Shown in pieces: positions 1-9,102 of a stretch of 64,000 nt of DNA. Made by a program: the position numbers and the translations under genes. The stretch's first letter is position 1. Every line of letters begins with the position of its first letter. Source of the DNA: Ignavibacteria bacterium (GTDB taxonomy: Bacteria; Bacteroidota; Ignavibacteria; Ch128b); assembly GCA_013177855.1 (NCBI GenBank), contig JABLYA010000001.1, positions 2,188,983-2,252,982 on the forward strand, given 5' to 3'. The notes under the pieces are model-generated. The model was given only the letters and a program-made list of their open reading frames with translations, was not told the DNA's origin and did no database searches.

Positions 1-410
1 TTATTGAAATATTCTAATATAACCCAGCTACGCACTACTCCTTTAATCGATTGGCCAGGAATATATGGGAAACCATAGACCGGATGTAGATTTATTGAGG
101 TTTCGTAGACTGATTCTGAACCGAGGCCAAGAGTTAATCGCCAATCAATTATAAGTTTTTTTACATAATTTATAGTTGGAAATAATTTTTTCGCTGCCTC
201 AGAAATTTCTTTACAAAGATTGTTAAAATTTATTGAAGGAAAATTAAAATTTTCGACATCATTAAATATTATTTTCCCTTTATCTGTTTTAAAGAAGAGG
301 AATTTATCCCCATCAAATCTTGCGAATTTGTGAAATTTTAACGCAAAATTTGATACTTGATTTCGATTAATTTTTTCCAAAGTCTCTTTTGGAACTAAAG
401 AATCTGACAT
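1..410 (-). CDS. cmr6: Type III-B CRISPR RAMP protein Cmr6 (N-terminal part, cut by window edge)
   Basis: Translating back from the ATG at 410-408 gives at least 136 residues that start [15 protein letters not shown] and run off the window. The segment [13 protein letters not shown], followed by a [13 protein letters not shown] stretch, is the glycine-rich RAMP signature typical of Cmr6, one of the subunits that caps the Cmr effector backbone near the crRNA 3' side. The start lies one base after the cmr5 stop, so it is translated in the same operon. The C-terminal half is outside the window, so completeness cannot be judged. Confidence 0.9.
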   Translation of the reverse strand, partial: MSDSLVPKETLEKINRNQVSNFALKFHKFARFDGDKFLFFKTDKGKIIFNDVENFNFPSINFNNLCKEISEAAKKLFPTINYVKKLIIDWRLTLGLGSESVYETSINLHPVYGFPYIPGQSIKGVVRSWVILEYFN

Positions 411-411
411 A

Positions 412-801
412 CTAATCTCCTTCTATTAATCCATCGGCAAAACGTTTTAACCAAGAAAGGAATGATAAAACTTCTGAAGTAATTTTTCTATATTCTACAG
501 AAGAGATTTGAGAAATCGCAAACACCAATTCATCAAATGATCTTACTTTATCTGAATTAATCATATTTCGATAATTTAACCAATTATAAATGTCTCTACC
601 AATTGAATTCCAGAATTTCCCTTCTTCTTTGCTCCTTTTTGAATACATAAATGCAAATGCAGCACCTAGTCCATTGGTCTTTATAAGCATTGGTAACTTC
701 TTAACATAACTTTTATATTCTTTTCCCAATACAGAAGCATTTCTAGCACAATTAAAAGCGAATTCTATTTTTATTTGATCTGTTGTTCTTAGAAATGACA
801 T
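412..801 (-). CDS. cmr5: Type III-B CRISPR small subunit Cmr5
   Basis: A 129-residue, mostly helical, lysine-rich protein that starts [19 protein letters not shown]. Its length and its position between cmr4 and cmr6 match the small subunit Cmr5, which lines the inner filament of the Cmr complex and contacts the target RNA. The motif [15 protein letters not shown] resembles the conserved Cmr5 core in which a glycine follows a helix (family knowledge). The gene starts one base after the cmr4 stop. No catalytic role is expected. The family is assigned from weak motifs and strong context. Confidence 0.88.
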   Translation of the reverse strand: MSFLRTTDQIKIEFAFNCARNASVLGKEYKSYVKKLPMLIKTNGLGAAFAFMYSKRSKEEGKFWNSIGRDIYNWLNYRNMINSDKVRSFDELVFAISQISSVEYRKITSEVLSFLSWLKRFADGLIEGD

Positions 802-802
802 C

Positions 803-1840
803 TCATTTTCCTCCTTTATCGTTATTTTGGTTTATTTCATTAATTTTAATTATACCCTTACCAATTGTAGCGTTACCCCCTAGTTGCATTACTTCTGGAA
901 GGTTTTTCACAAAAAATTCCATTACAAGTTCTTCTTCTTTTTTCCCATTTTGGTTAAAAATACCTTTTTTCTTTTCCTCTTTTTGAAAAATGGGGGTACT
1001 GAAAACTAAAAAATACATTATTGTTTCTGGTGGAAGATATTCTTCGTTAAACAATGCACCCTGCGCTACCGTACCTGTTAGATTATCAATCTTAGTTCTA
1101 GTAATTATTTCAGTAAATTGATTTACAAAATCTCTAAAATCATCATCATTTAAAACTACTACACGTTCTTTTAATTCATTCATTTCTCTAAATTTTGATA
1201 ATATAGGATCAATATTTAAATTTTGTTGTTCGTTAAATCTGTATTCTTCTAAAACAACTGATGTATTGTTTATGGATATTTTGTTATTAGCGTAAGTAAT
1301 ACATTGCCCGATATCGACACTTGGAATATTTAATCTGAAATCTTTGTAACAAAGCTTCAGATCCTCAACGTATCTATTTAATACATATGGACAGGTTATC
1401 CAAGCGAAGATACCTTTTGCTGATCTTACTGGGAAAAATAAAATGCGAGCATCAGAAAAAGCAAGAGCTCCTGAAAATTCGGAATCCTCTTCAAATTCCT
1501 TTTTTATTAGTTCGTCAAGATTATCTTCATCATATCCAAATAGTAATTGAATTGAATAATCGAAACTCAATTTTAAACGTTTTTTATCATTGATATTCTC
1601 AAATCCAATTTTAGAAGAATCGTTCTTTGATATTATTTCTAAGAACTCAACTTTTTGTTGTTCTAGTTTATTTTCAAAAGCTTCTCTTATAGCTCCTTTA
1701 AGCGAAGAGCTCTCAACTTTTGGGAATGATGTATGTTTTTCCCTTTGAATGGGTAAATCCACCATTCCTAAATCATTACCACTTCCACAGTGGAGTGATG
1801 AAATTGTACGAAAATAAAATGGTTTTGCAATTCTAAACAT
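803..1840 (-). CDS. cmr4: Type III-B CRISPR backbone RAMP protein Cmr4
   Basis: A 345-residue RAMP protein. The N-terminus has SSLHCGSGNDLGMVDLPIQR and then a SSSLKGAIREAF stretch, the hallmark of Cmr4, whose repeated copies form the backbone and cut target RNA at 6-nt steps. Asp28 sits in the segment where the family's catalytic aspartate lies (inferred from alignment by eye). A glycine-rich loop GGNATIGKGII near the C-terminus completes the RAMP fold. It overlaps the upstream CARF gene by 8 bases, which points to translational coupling. Confidence 0.93.
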   Translation of the reverse strand: MFRIAKPFYFRTISSLHCGSGNDLGMVDLPIQREKHTSFPKVESSSLKGAIREAFENKLEQQKVEFLEIISKNDSSKIGFENINDKKRLKLSFDYSIQLLFGYDEDNLDELIKKEFEEDSEFSGALAFSDARILFFPVRSAKGIFAWITCPYVLNRYVEDLKLCYKDFRLNIPSVDIGQCITYANNKISINNTSVVLEEYRFNEQQNLNIDPILSKFREMNELKERVVVLNDDDFRDFVNQFTEIITRTKIDNLTGTVAQGALFNEEYLPPETIMYFLVFSTPIFQKEEKKKGIFNQNGKKEEELVMEFFVKNLPEVMQLGGNATIGKGIIKINEINQNNDKGGK

Positions 1841-2960
1841 TTTTCACCTCAATTTTAGTCTTTAAAGATTTCTGGATTATATCGTCTTTGGAGAAACTTC
1901 TTTTAATAAACTCTTTTGCTAATTCTTCGCTTTGAAAAGTTTTATAAATATATATTTTTCTATGACTCTCAAAGTAATAAATTCTATTAGGGTTATCTCC
2001 ATCGTCGTAAACAAAATGCTCACCTTTTTGTTCTGTTTTGTTTTTTCTAATAATATCATTATGAAATTTTGTCGCCAATATTCTTTTAACATTTGGTTGG
2101 TTTTCGATTTCCTCTAACACTTCACGGGGTGCATAAAAAGTAAAAAATTTAGATTGATAATGTCTCCAATAAATCAAACCTAGTGGGTCAAGACTTAACA
2201 AAGAAGTTCCATCGTTCTCTATTTCATAAAGCAAATCAGAGGGAAAATCATCAAATAGATTATTCTCCTTAATGTATTTATCTTTGGGTTTTTCCACGCT
2301 TTCAGAAAGTTCAAGGAAAACCTCATAGTATTTTTCAAACAAATTATAATCAATTGTAATGGGGGACTGGGGAATATTTATTAAAAATTCACTCTCCTCA
2401 AAAATATAATATAATGGTACCTTATTAATCTGACCCCAAATAGTCAAGTAAGGTATAACACCTTTGAACCCACCAGTTATATTAAGTATTTTATCGGCAT
2501 AAAACCCTCCACAGATTGCCTCTAATTTGTAAATTAATTGTGATAGGCCTTCATTAACAAATTTTTGATCGAAGGGTATAAGATTTTTTATATAATCAAT
2601 CTTTACCTCAACTACGAAGTTTGGATATTTTGTATTTCTGTCGGTTAATATTTCTGAATAAATTTCGGCAGCTAAATTTGATAATATTGAATCGGAACAT
2701 ATAAAAGTAATTATAATCTGCTCTTCTTTGAATTTCAGAAATAATTTTTCTAAGCTTTTTAATTCAGCTGAATCTCTTTTATTTTGTGCAAACGGTAATA
2801 CCAACTCTTTTATTTTTCTTTTCTCATCATAAAAATTCTTACCACTATTATTACTATAAGTTTCTTTCTCAAGTAAATCATAATAGGATTTAATATTGTT
2901 ATTAAACTTAAGATAATTTGTAAATAAACTTGTGCCTACTGTTGTAATTATATTTTTCAT
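1833..2960 (-). CDS. CARF-domain CRISPR ancillary effector (APE2256-type), possible RelE-like toxin tail
   Basis: A 375-residue protein. The N-terminus MKNIITTVGTSLFTNYL and the later NITGGFKGVIPYLTI (around residue 160) are the two signature elements of the APE2256-type CARF family, which senses cyclic oligoadenylate made by Cas10. After about residue 260 comes a separate domain with REVLEEIENQPNVKRILATK and, nearer the end, NRIYYFESHRKIYIYKTF. The latter resembles the C-terminal strands of RelE/HigB ribonucleases, so the protein may be a CARF-RelE effector like the described Cami1. A short R-x6-H (RILATKFH) could instead hint at a HEPN-like site. The gene overlaps cmr3 by 4 and cmr4 by 8 bases and is therefore embedded in the effector operon. 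The CARF call is firm; the nature of the effector domain is inference. Confidence 0.8.
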   Translation of the reverse strand: MKNIITTVGTSLFTNYLKFNNNIKSYYDLLEKETYSNNSGKNFYDEKRKIKELVLPFAQNKRDSAELKSLEKLFLKFKEEQIIITFICSDSILSNLAAEIYSEILTDRNTKYPNFVVEVKIDYIKNLIPFDQKFVNEGLSQLIYKLEAICGGFYADKILNITGGFKGVIPYLTIWGQINKVPLYYIFEESEFLINIPQSPITIDYNLFEKYYEVFLELSESVEKPKDKYIKENNLFDDFPSDLLYEIENDGTSLLSLDPLGLIYWRHYQSKFFTFYAPREVLEEIENQPNVKRILATKFHNDIIRKNKTEQKGEHFVYDDGDNPNRIYYFESHRKIYIYKTFQSEELAKEFIKRSFSKDDIIQKSLKTKIEVKNV

Positions 2961-4045
2961 TTTATTCTCCCTATTAGACAGATGCCATATCCTTCTTTTG
3001 AATTGAAATCTGAAATAGATTTACCGTTTAATAAATTATAAATTTCAGAAAATCTACATGATTTTGATTTTAATAAGTAAATAGAGCCACTAGGGACGGC
3101 TTTTCTCATTACTTTGGGCACTTTTTTTGCCATATCGAAACCGCCAATTAAAATTGGTTTACCAATTGAGGCAGATACTAATTCAATCTCAAGTTCTCTT
3201 AATAATGGATGATCATTAAAATCTGGTTTCCAACCATACTTAAAGAATGCTGGGGTTAATAAATAAAGTAAAAATTCCTTATCGGTTATACTATTAAGTT
3301 CATCCGTTGAAAAAAATTCATATTTATTTTCTATATTCGAATATTTGGCTGGTTTATTTTCGGCACCTAGTCTTAGTAAACCAAAATTAGAAAGTTTTAA
3401 ACCTTCAAATTCTACTATTAGAGAAAATGTATTCATTTGTTTACCAAATTCTTTTTTTTCCGAAAGTCTTTTTAATCCAAGTCGGTATAATTTGCCTTCA
3501 CTTGATGAACGTGTTAAATTCTCTCTACCAATACCAACTTTAGGTTCTGAAATTACAAAATCTGAGATTCTAGAATATGGAAAATTATTTCTTTCCCCAT
3601 TTAAGTAACGTTTCAGAGAACTTTGAAATATTATACCATCATCAATCGATTCAACCTCTTCATTAGTAATCATACATAGTAGTTTTAATATTCTTGAATT
3701 AGAATTTAAATTACTTAAAACATTATTATCTACAACCTGTAATCTTTGAGCAAATTTTTCTTTTTTGTTTTTTATTCGAACACAATCTTTGGGAATAGGG
3801 AAATAAAAGTCATTACCTAAAGAAAAATAAATTGATTTAATAATTAAATTTTTTGTAGGATCGTTTTCTGAATTTGCAAGTTTAAATTCAGCAGGGTGCT
3901 CGCTAAAATAAGCAGATCTTAAAGCTCCAAATATTACTGAGGGTGGAGGTGGAAAAATACCATCTGCCCAAGTTTCTTCTCCCATAGAAAATGGTTTCCC
4001 ATCTTTAAAAAATAATGTATCAATTGCTTCAATTTTAATTTTCAT
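2957..4045 (-). CDS. cmr3: Type III-B CRISPR protein Cmr3
   Basis: A 362-residue RAMP protein beginning MKIKIEAIDTLFFKDGKPF, followed by GEETWADGIFPPPPSVIFGA, which is the typical N-terminal signature of Cmr3. With Cmr2 this subunit forms the foot of the complex and holds the crRNA 5' handle. The C-terminal SDFNSKEGYGICLIGRIK includes the glycine-containing RAMP end. It overlaps cmr2 by 11 bases and the CARF gene by 4 bases, so it is part of a tightly coupled operon. Confidence 0.93.
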   Translation of the reverse strand: MKIKIEAIDTLFFKDGKPFSMGEETWADGIFPPPPSVIFGALRSAYFSEHPAEFKLANSENDPTKNLIIKSIYFSLGNDFYFPIPKDCVRIKNKKEKFAQRLQVVDNNVLSNLNSNSRILKLLCMITNEEVESIDDGIIFQSSLKRYLNGERNNFPYSRISDFVISEPKVGIGRENLTRSSSEGKLYRLGLKRLSEKKEFGKQMNTFSLIVEFEGLKLSNFGLLRLGAENKPAKYSNIENKYEFFSTDELNSITDKEFLLYLLTPAFFKYGWKPDFNDHPLLRELEIELVSASIGKPILIGGFDMAKKVPKVMRKAVPSGSIYLLKSKSCRFSEIYNLLNGKSISDFNSKEGYGICLIGRIK

Positions 4046-5831
4046 TTTTTACTCCATTAAGGTGTCTACTTATAAATTCAGCTATAAATAATGCTGATAT
4101 AAGATTTTCCAAATTCAGTTTTTCATATAAAGAAATTATACATCCCATAGTATTATGAATTTTTTCTAATTTTCTCTTTATAAATTGCTCTTTACTTTCA
4201 TTTATTTTTCTTTGAGGCTTGAATGAACGAATTAATAATCTTTCTAATTCTGTCTTTAGAATTTCTGATCGTAACGTAAGTCCATAAAATTCTTTTGATA
4301 GTTGATTAATAAATGAATTCGAGAATATTTCGTGGGATAAATCATAAGTGATATTTGCTAAAGTATCTATATTTTCTGTTCCATTCATTCCCCATTTTAG
4401 AATGGCTTTATTTATTTCTCCAGAATGTTTCATAACAGCAATAGCAAAAGCATTTTTGTCGTCGTCAATGTCTTTAGCCTCTTTTTCAAGTTTACGTGCC
4501 CAAGATAAAACTTCTGATAAAGGCCATTTATAATGTGCTATTATAATACCCGCCGAGAAAGTTAAATTTTTGTTTTCATTTTTAAATTCTGAAATACCAT
4601 TATTGATAATATCATCGAATTTAATTCTTAATTCCCTTAAAACATCAAAGAGATAATTTAAATTGATAAAAGCTAAAAAATCTTCACCACCCGCATATAC
4701 TACTTTACCTTTTTCTTCAGTGACAATATTTCGAGTTTCATATGCGAATTCGTTAAGTAATTGTGTCAATTTTTTATGAAAATCCAACAAATTAACATCT
4801 TCTCTTAAATTTGAACCCGAGAGCCACTTACCCATACTATCACCATCAAACATTACAACAGAATAATACGGAGTAATTTTGAGATTTTCTTCTTTGGCAA
4901 TTTTCTTTAATTGAGCTTGAATTGGTTTAGCCTCTTCTAAAAGTTTTACTTGTATATTTTGTTTTTTAAAGTAAGCTTTCTTTAGGTTTTCTTCATATAA
5001 TAATTGATAATCAAAGTAATCATCGAAAATATTTTTCATATAGTCTATTTGTTTTTTAGTTTTTTCATTACTGTCAAGATGCTTTAATGCAATATGTGCT
5101 GTTGAAGGAAACTCCTCAATTAAATAAAATCTTTTTGTAAAGCAAACCGCACAAAGTCCCTCGCTGGAATCAAAAGGATAATTTACTTCAATTATTGAAT
5201 TATTAAAATCTTCTATTGTGATTTTTTCTTGTGTACTTAAAAGTTTCCAATTGGGTTTTAATTGAAATTTTGATTTATTGCCCTTTTGGCAAAATATCAT
5301 ATTACGTTCACCACAGATAGAGCATTTCCTTCCTGTTTCTTCAACTTGTTCAAATTCTCTAACATTTTTGATTGCTCCAAGAAGTGATTCAATTTCTTTA
5401 TATCGTTTTTTATATTGTTCATCTGAAAAGGGTAATGCAACCCAATGTATTAATAAATGATTTTTTATCTGGTTATAAAAATTTGCGGGTAATTTTTCTT
5501 TATAGATTTTAGCTTCTTTGACAGCATTAATTGAAAATTCTTCAAATTTTTTTAATATTTGGTTCTTAAATTTATGCCCCAAATTTTTAACATCTTGGTC
5601 ATCATTCCCTTCTAAAATTGCAATGAACCTATTGGGATAAGATTTTTCTTTGTCATTAGTCTGCTTATCAAAAAAAGGGAAGATTATTTCCTTTGGATTG
5701 ATCTGACTTATTGCGAATTCAATCAAATCAGAGAGAATTCTACTGCTGTTATATAAATCTCTAGTTTTTCTCGCTTGAGCAATAAATGATTGAACCGGAC
5801 TGATTGTGAATAGGAATAAGTAATTATTCAT
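4035..5831 (-). CDS. cmr2: Type III-B CRISPR large subunit Cmr2 (Cas10), HD-less, GGED palm motif
   Basis: A 598-residue Cas10. It opens directly with the segment TISPVQSFIAQARKTRDLYN, which in HD-containing family members follows the N-terminal HD nuclease domain, so the HD domain is absent. A zinc ribbon is visible as CSICGER (about residue 170) paired with CAVCFTK (about 228). The first palm contains MFDGDSMGKWLSG. The second palm has YAGGEDFLAF near residue 381, where most active Cas10 proteins have GGDD. The CARF protein in the operon implies that cyclic oligoadenylate is still made; the acidic Glu-Asp pair makes that possible but does not prove it. The gene overlaps cmr1 by 4 bases. Confidence 0.94.
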   Translation of the reverse strand: MNNYLFLFTISPVQSFIAQARKTRDLYNSSRILSDLIEFAISQINPKEIIFPFFDKQTNDKEKSYPNRFIAILEGNDDQDVKNLGHKFKNQILKKFEEFSINAVKEAKIYKEKLPANFYNQIKNHLLIHWVALPFSDEQYKKRYKEIESLLGAIKNVREFEQVEETGRKCSICGERNMIFCQKGNKSKFQLKPNWKLLSTQEKITIEDFNNSIIEVNYPFDSSEGLCAVCFTKRFYLIEEFPSTAHIALKHLDSNEKTKKQIDYMKNIFDDYFDYQLLYEENLKKAYFKKQNIQVKLLEEAKPIQAQLKKIAKEENLKITPYYSVVMFDGDSMGKWLSGSNLREDVNLLDFHKKLTQLLNEFAYETRNIVTEEKGKVVYAGGEDFLAFINLNYLFDVLRELRIKFDDIINNGISEFKNENKNLTFSAGIIIAHYKWPLSEVLSWARKLEKEAKDIDDDKNAFAIAVMKHSGEINKAILKWGMNGTENIDTLANITYDLSHEIFSNSFINQLSKEFYGLTLRSEILKTELERLLIRSFKPQRKINESKEQFIKRKLEKIHNTMGCIISLYEKLNLENLISALFIAEFISRHLNGVKNEN

Positions 5832-6973
5832 ATTTTAACCTCAATGATATTAGGAAATTCACTAAGAAAGCTATGAATAATTTCATTTGACGGTACATTG
5901 ACCCAAATTGGTCTTTTATTATTATTTGAAGTATCTTTTATTATTATTTTATCCCCCTTAGGAAGTAGTTCACGTTCAAAAAATACAATCATTGGATAAT
6001 AATTAATTGTATTATTTTTTACAGCTAAGACTTTAAAAATTAATGGTGATGCACAACGTTCGCGTTCTTTTTTCATATGACCTTCAATCGTAACAGATTT
6101 GTTATTTAATGATCTATATCTATAATTTATTGGTAAACCAAAAGCTGCTTTTTCTATAGTATCAAAATTATTACCAGAAATTAAATAATTTTTTATGTTA
6201 GAATAATCAGGTTCTCTTCTTGACCTAAATTCTTTATATTGATTTCCCATAATTTGTAAACATTCTTCAGCGGAAGTTTCAGGATCAGAAATAAATACTT
6301 TAAAAGAAGATAAATTAGAATATGTATTATTTTTCAAATTATTTGAATTTTTTATAGTTATTTGACTTACAACTGTTTTTATGAATTCAACAAGCTCCAT
6401 ATTGTTTTCAATATCAATTAAGAGCTTTAAACTTGGAACTATTTTATTATCATCTAATATTTTTGTTATTATGAAATTTCCTCCACCTCGTCTTGATCTT
6501 GAGCCCAATGCTCCAAAGATTGATAAAATATAAAAAGAATTAGCAGCTTCTACTAGAACTTCTTTCTGATATGAACTTATTTCAATGGAGAAAAAAATCT
6601 TAGAGAAATAGGGACGTTGATTATCTTTTTGCATAAAAGTAGAGTATAATAAATAAGCCATTCCTTGGTATTCTTTTCGAATACTATTATTTTTTGAATC
6701 CCATATTTTATTTCTTAACGATGCTTCAAGTTTATAATTGTTCACTGAAACTTTTAAGTTAAATTTACTTCTTCCTTCATTTTCCCCGCTTCCACCAAAA
6801 ATTGCAGCCTCTCTATTCTTTAATTCATGCAATTGTAAATGTGCATTTGTTGCTCTCCACCAAAAACGCATAGCGCCTTTTATACTAGGAGGTCTTAATT
6901 CAGGTGTTTTTCCATCAACTCCTGCTAAAAACATAGGGGTAATGGTTTCACATTCAAAAGTAATTTTATACAT
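5828..6973 (-). CDS. cmr1: Type III-B CRISPR RAMP protein Cmr1
   Basis: A 381-residue RAMP protein that starts MYKITFECETITPMFLAG, with PELRPPSIKGAMRFWWRA close behind, the characteristic Cmr1 signature. FGGSGENEGRS and the arginine/glycine-rich GALGSRSRRGGGNF are further RAMP loops. Cmr1 caps the distal end of the effector near the crRNA 3' end. It is the first cmr gene of the operon, 76 bases downstream of the cas6 stop, and overlaps cmr2 by 4 bases. Confidence 0.93.
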   Translation of the reverse strand: MYKITFECETITPMFLAGVDGKTPELRPPSIKGAMRFWWRATNAHLQLHELKNREAAIFGGSGENEGRSKFNLKVSVNNYKLEASLRNKIWDSKNNSIRKEYQGMAYLLYSTFMQKDNQRPYFSKIFFSIEISSYQKEVLVEAANSFYILSIFGALGSRSRRGGGNFIITKILDDNKIVPSLKLLIDIENNMELVEFIKTVVSQITIKNSNNLKNNTYSNLSSFKVFISDPETSAEECLQIMGNQYKEFRSRREPDYSNIKNYLISGNNFDTIEKAAFGLPINYRYRSLNNKSVTIEGHMKKERERCASPLIFKVLAVKNNTINYYPMIVFFERELLPKGDKIIIKDTSNNNKRPIWVNVPSNEIIHSFLSEFPNIIEVKI

Positions 6974-7049
6974 AAATAGTACCTATTTTGGTTTTTCTCT
7001 TTATTTCAAACAGATATAATTATAAATTCTTTAATATTAATTTTATACA

Positions 7050-7925
7050 TTAATGTTTTTCTAATTGCTTGGTATTCTGAATATTAAAAATTTTTTCTTT
7101 TAATTGATCATATGTCTTTCCATTCACCTCCACAAAACCAAAGCCCATTGAATTTTTGCTTCCGAAACCACATTCGTAGCCGACTTTAATTAATTCTGGG
7201 TTTGTTCTGATCTTGAAATCACACATTATCCCTTTTATTTTACTTTCATTCTTAGAACCTTCAGCAATTGTTATAAGTTTTGATACAACTCCTTTTTTCT
7301 TTTCGATATATTCCTTATCAAATTCAAAGTAAAAATCATCAACTTTAATATCCTGTTTATAAATGAGTCTATATTTTCTTACCAGATTTTGTAATAGATT
7401 TTCTTCAATGCCTGGATCATTTATTCTTAGATAGTAAGGACTTAATCTTCCATTCCTTAATACAAGAGTTGAAAGAACCAGCGGAGAGAGCAGTCGGAAA
7501 TTCATTTCGTTAGTTATTTCTGGATCAGGGATTAATTCGACATGCTTAATCACAAATCGACTAACATACTGCTTGTGTACGATGTGAACTTTTTGCTTTT
7601 CAAAAGTTCCAATGACAAAATTTTTTATAAATGACTCGACAAGCGGTGAGGAGATATAAAGGTCTATAAATGGTGAAAGAAGTTCAAAATGATTGCCTTC
7701 CAATCGATTGTTGTTTAAGATTTGATACTTTCTAAGTTTAACAGCAAAAGTGAAAAGCTTGAAATTCTTATTTTCAATTTTGTAACCATTGTTGTGTAGA
7801 AATTCAGAGAATTCGGGTGAGCCAAATTTTAAGAGGAGATATATCGCAGCGGAAAATTGATAATTATAGTTGATTGGAATTACCGCTGGTTTCGATACAC
7901 ACTGCAATGTAAGTTTTAGTCTCAT
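7050..7925 (-). CDS. cas6: CRISPR pre-crRNA endoribonuclease Cas6
   Basis: A 291-residue protein starting MRLKLTLQCVSKPAVIPIN. The C-terminus holds the Cas6 glycine-rich loop, visible as GYECGFGSKNSMGFGFVEV. Cas6 cleaves CRISPR repeat RNA to leave an 8-nt 5' handle that Cmr3/Cmr2 bind. It is probably the first gene of the cas operon. Its upstream flank (7926-8180) carries one repeat-like sequence but no array, so the crRNAs must come from an array elsewhere in the genome if the system works. The catalytic histidine was not assigned. Confidence 0.9.
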   Translation of the reverse strand: MRLKLTLQCVSKPAVIPINYNYQFSAAIYLLLKFGSPEFSEFLHNNGYKIENKNFKLFTFAVKLRKYQILNNNRLEGNHFELLSPFIDLYISSPLVESFIKNFVIGTFEKQKVHIVHKQYVSRFVIKHVELIPDPEITNEMNFRLLSPLVLSTLVLRNGRLSPYYLRINDPGIEENLLQNLVRKYRLIYKQDIKVDDFYFEFDKEYIEKKKGVVSKLITIAEGSKNESKIKGIMCDFKIRTNPELIKVGYECGFGSKNSMGFGFVEVNGKTYDQLKEKIFNIQNTKQLEKH

Positions 7926-8035
7926 ATAATATATAGAGTTTATTAACTTTCATTTTTCCAAAATGCAGTTGGTGTATCGTGTCGTGATAATATTAATCGT
8001 TTAGCTAAGCATTAACATTTTTTCAAACAATTAAC

Positions 8036-8065
8036 ACTGTGCGAAACTTAAACAAGGATTGAAAG
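8036..8065 (+). repeat. Solitary CRISPR-repeat-like sequence upstream of cas6
   Basis: About 30 bases ending in AAACAAGGATTGAAAG. The last eight bases, ATTGAAAG, are identical to the crRNA 5' handle used by many type III systems, and the length fits a repeat. No second copy or spacer follows; the rest of the 255-base gap between cas6 and the helicase fragment shows no recognisable feature. It could be the relic of a lost array, an orphan repeat, or chance in AT-rich DNA. Confidence 0.35.
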
Positions 8066-8180
8066 ATTTACAAGCATTTTGATGTAGGAAATTACTTACT
8101 AAAAATATTTTATTCGAATAAAAGGGTGGAGAGAAAAATTATAATTCACGCAAATTGTTCGTGGAATATGTTTAGAGATT

Positions 8181-9102
8181 TTATTCTTCAATTTCAAAAT
8201 GCGATTTTATCTTTTCTAAAAATGGACTCATTGAATTGTTTTTCGTAATAAAGAATAGTCTTTTCTTTGCTCTTGTCATAGCAACGTAGAGGATTCTCGC
8301 ATCTTCATTTGAATTATTAGAATTTTGGTATCGAAAAACATCTCTGTTACATTCAGGAATAATCACATTTGTAAATTCTAAACCTTTAGCTCTATGAATT
8401 GTGGAGATCACTACTTTTTCATCGCCTATGACGAGATCAGGTTCTTTTAATGTCTCGTAAAGTGGAACATGTTTTCTTAAGTTTTTCTCTAGAGTATTTT
8501 CTTGACACTTTAAAGACAAATGTCTAAACAATTTTTTAAGATTAACTCCGTCTTCATCTTTAATATCATATTTGTAATTCGTTACCAGATAAATTAAAAA
8601 TTCAGAGATAATATCAACTATGTTTTTAGAAGTATTAAAATAGAATTTTACTTTTGACCATAATGGATAAAATCCATTAATAAAATTCCTTAAAATTTTT
8701 TGATTATCTGTAAAAATTTTTTCCTGAACTTGAATTTTATCCTTAAGGTAGATAGATAAATATTTAACTAATTCAAATGTAGCGATTACATCATCATAAG
8801 CATTGTGAGTATTTTGAGCTTTAAGATTGAACTCTTCGATTAATGATGCAAGACTATATGATTTAAGGGTTGGAAAAATTCTTCTTGTAATAGTTATTGT
8901 ATCAAAGGAAGCGGTAAATTTATTTTCATTAATAGCTATTCCATTTCTTCTACAATTTTCAATAAGCATTCTTAAATCAAAGGGAAGATTATGGGCTAAG
9001 ATAACAGCGTCGTTTATAAAATCTAAGAATTCTGCCAAAACCTTTTTAGGATCTTCACCATTTTGATTTAAATAATCATTTGTAATTCCATGAATTTTAC
9101 AC
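8181..9102 (-). CDS. UvrD-type helicase with nested DnaQ-like exonuclease, C-terminal part after a frameshift
   Basis: This frame continues the 9068-10621 gene after a one-base shift in the A5 run at 9103-9107. Just downstream of the shift the reading resumes as KIHGITNDYLNQNGEDPKKV, the middle of a DnaQ/DEDDh exonuclease, then LAHNLPFDLRML and HNAYDDVIATFELVKYL (exonuclease motifs II and III). The helicase core then returns with ISTIHRAKGLEFTNVIIPEC and ARILYVAMTRAKKRLFF (helicase motifs V and VI). The first in-frame ATG, at 9038, lies inside the exonuclease domain, so this half is unlikely to be an independent gene. Confidence 0.8.

Noticed and set aside
4035-5831. GGDEF-type diguanylate cyclase
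   Set aside because: The GGED palm could suggest one, but the zinc ribbon, Cmr2 N-terminus and operon context make it Cas10.
7926-8180. A full CRISPR array or cas1/cas2 beside cas6
   Set aside because: Only one repeat-like sequence was found and no adaptation gene is present in the window.
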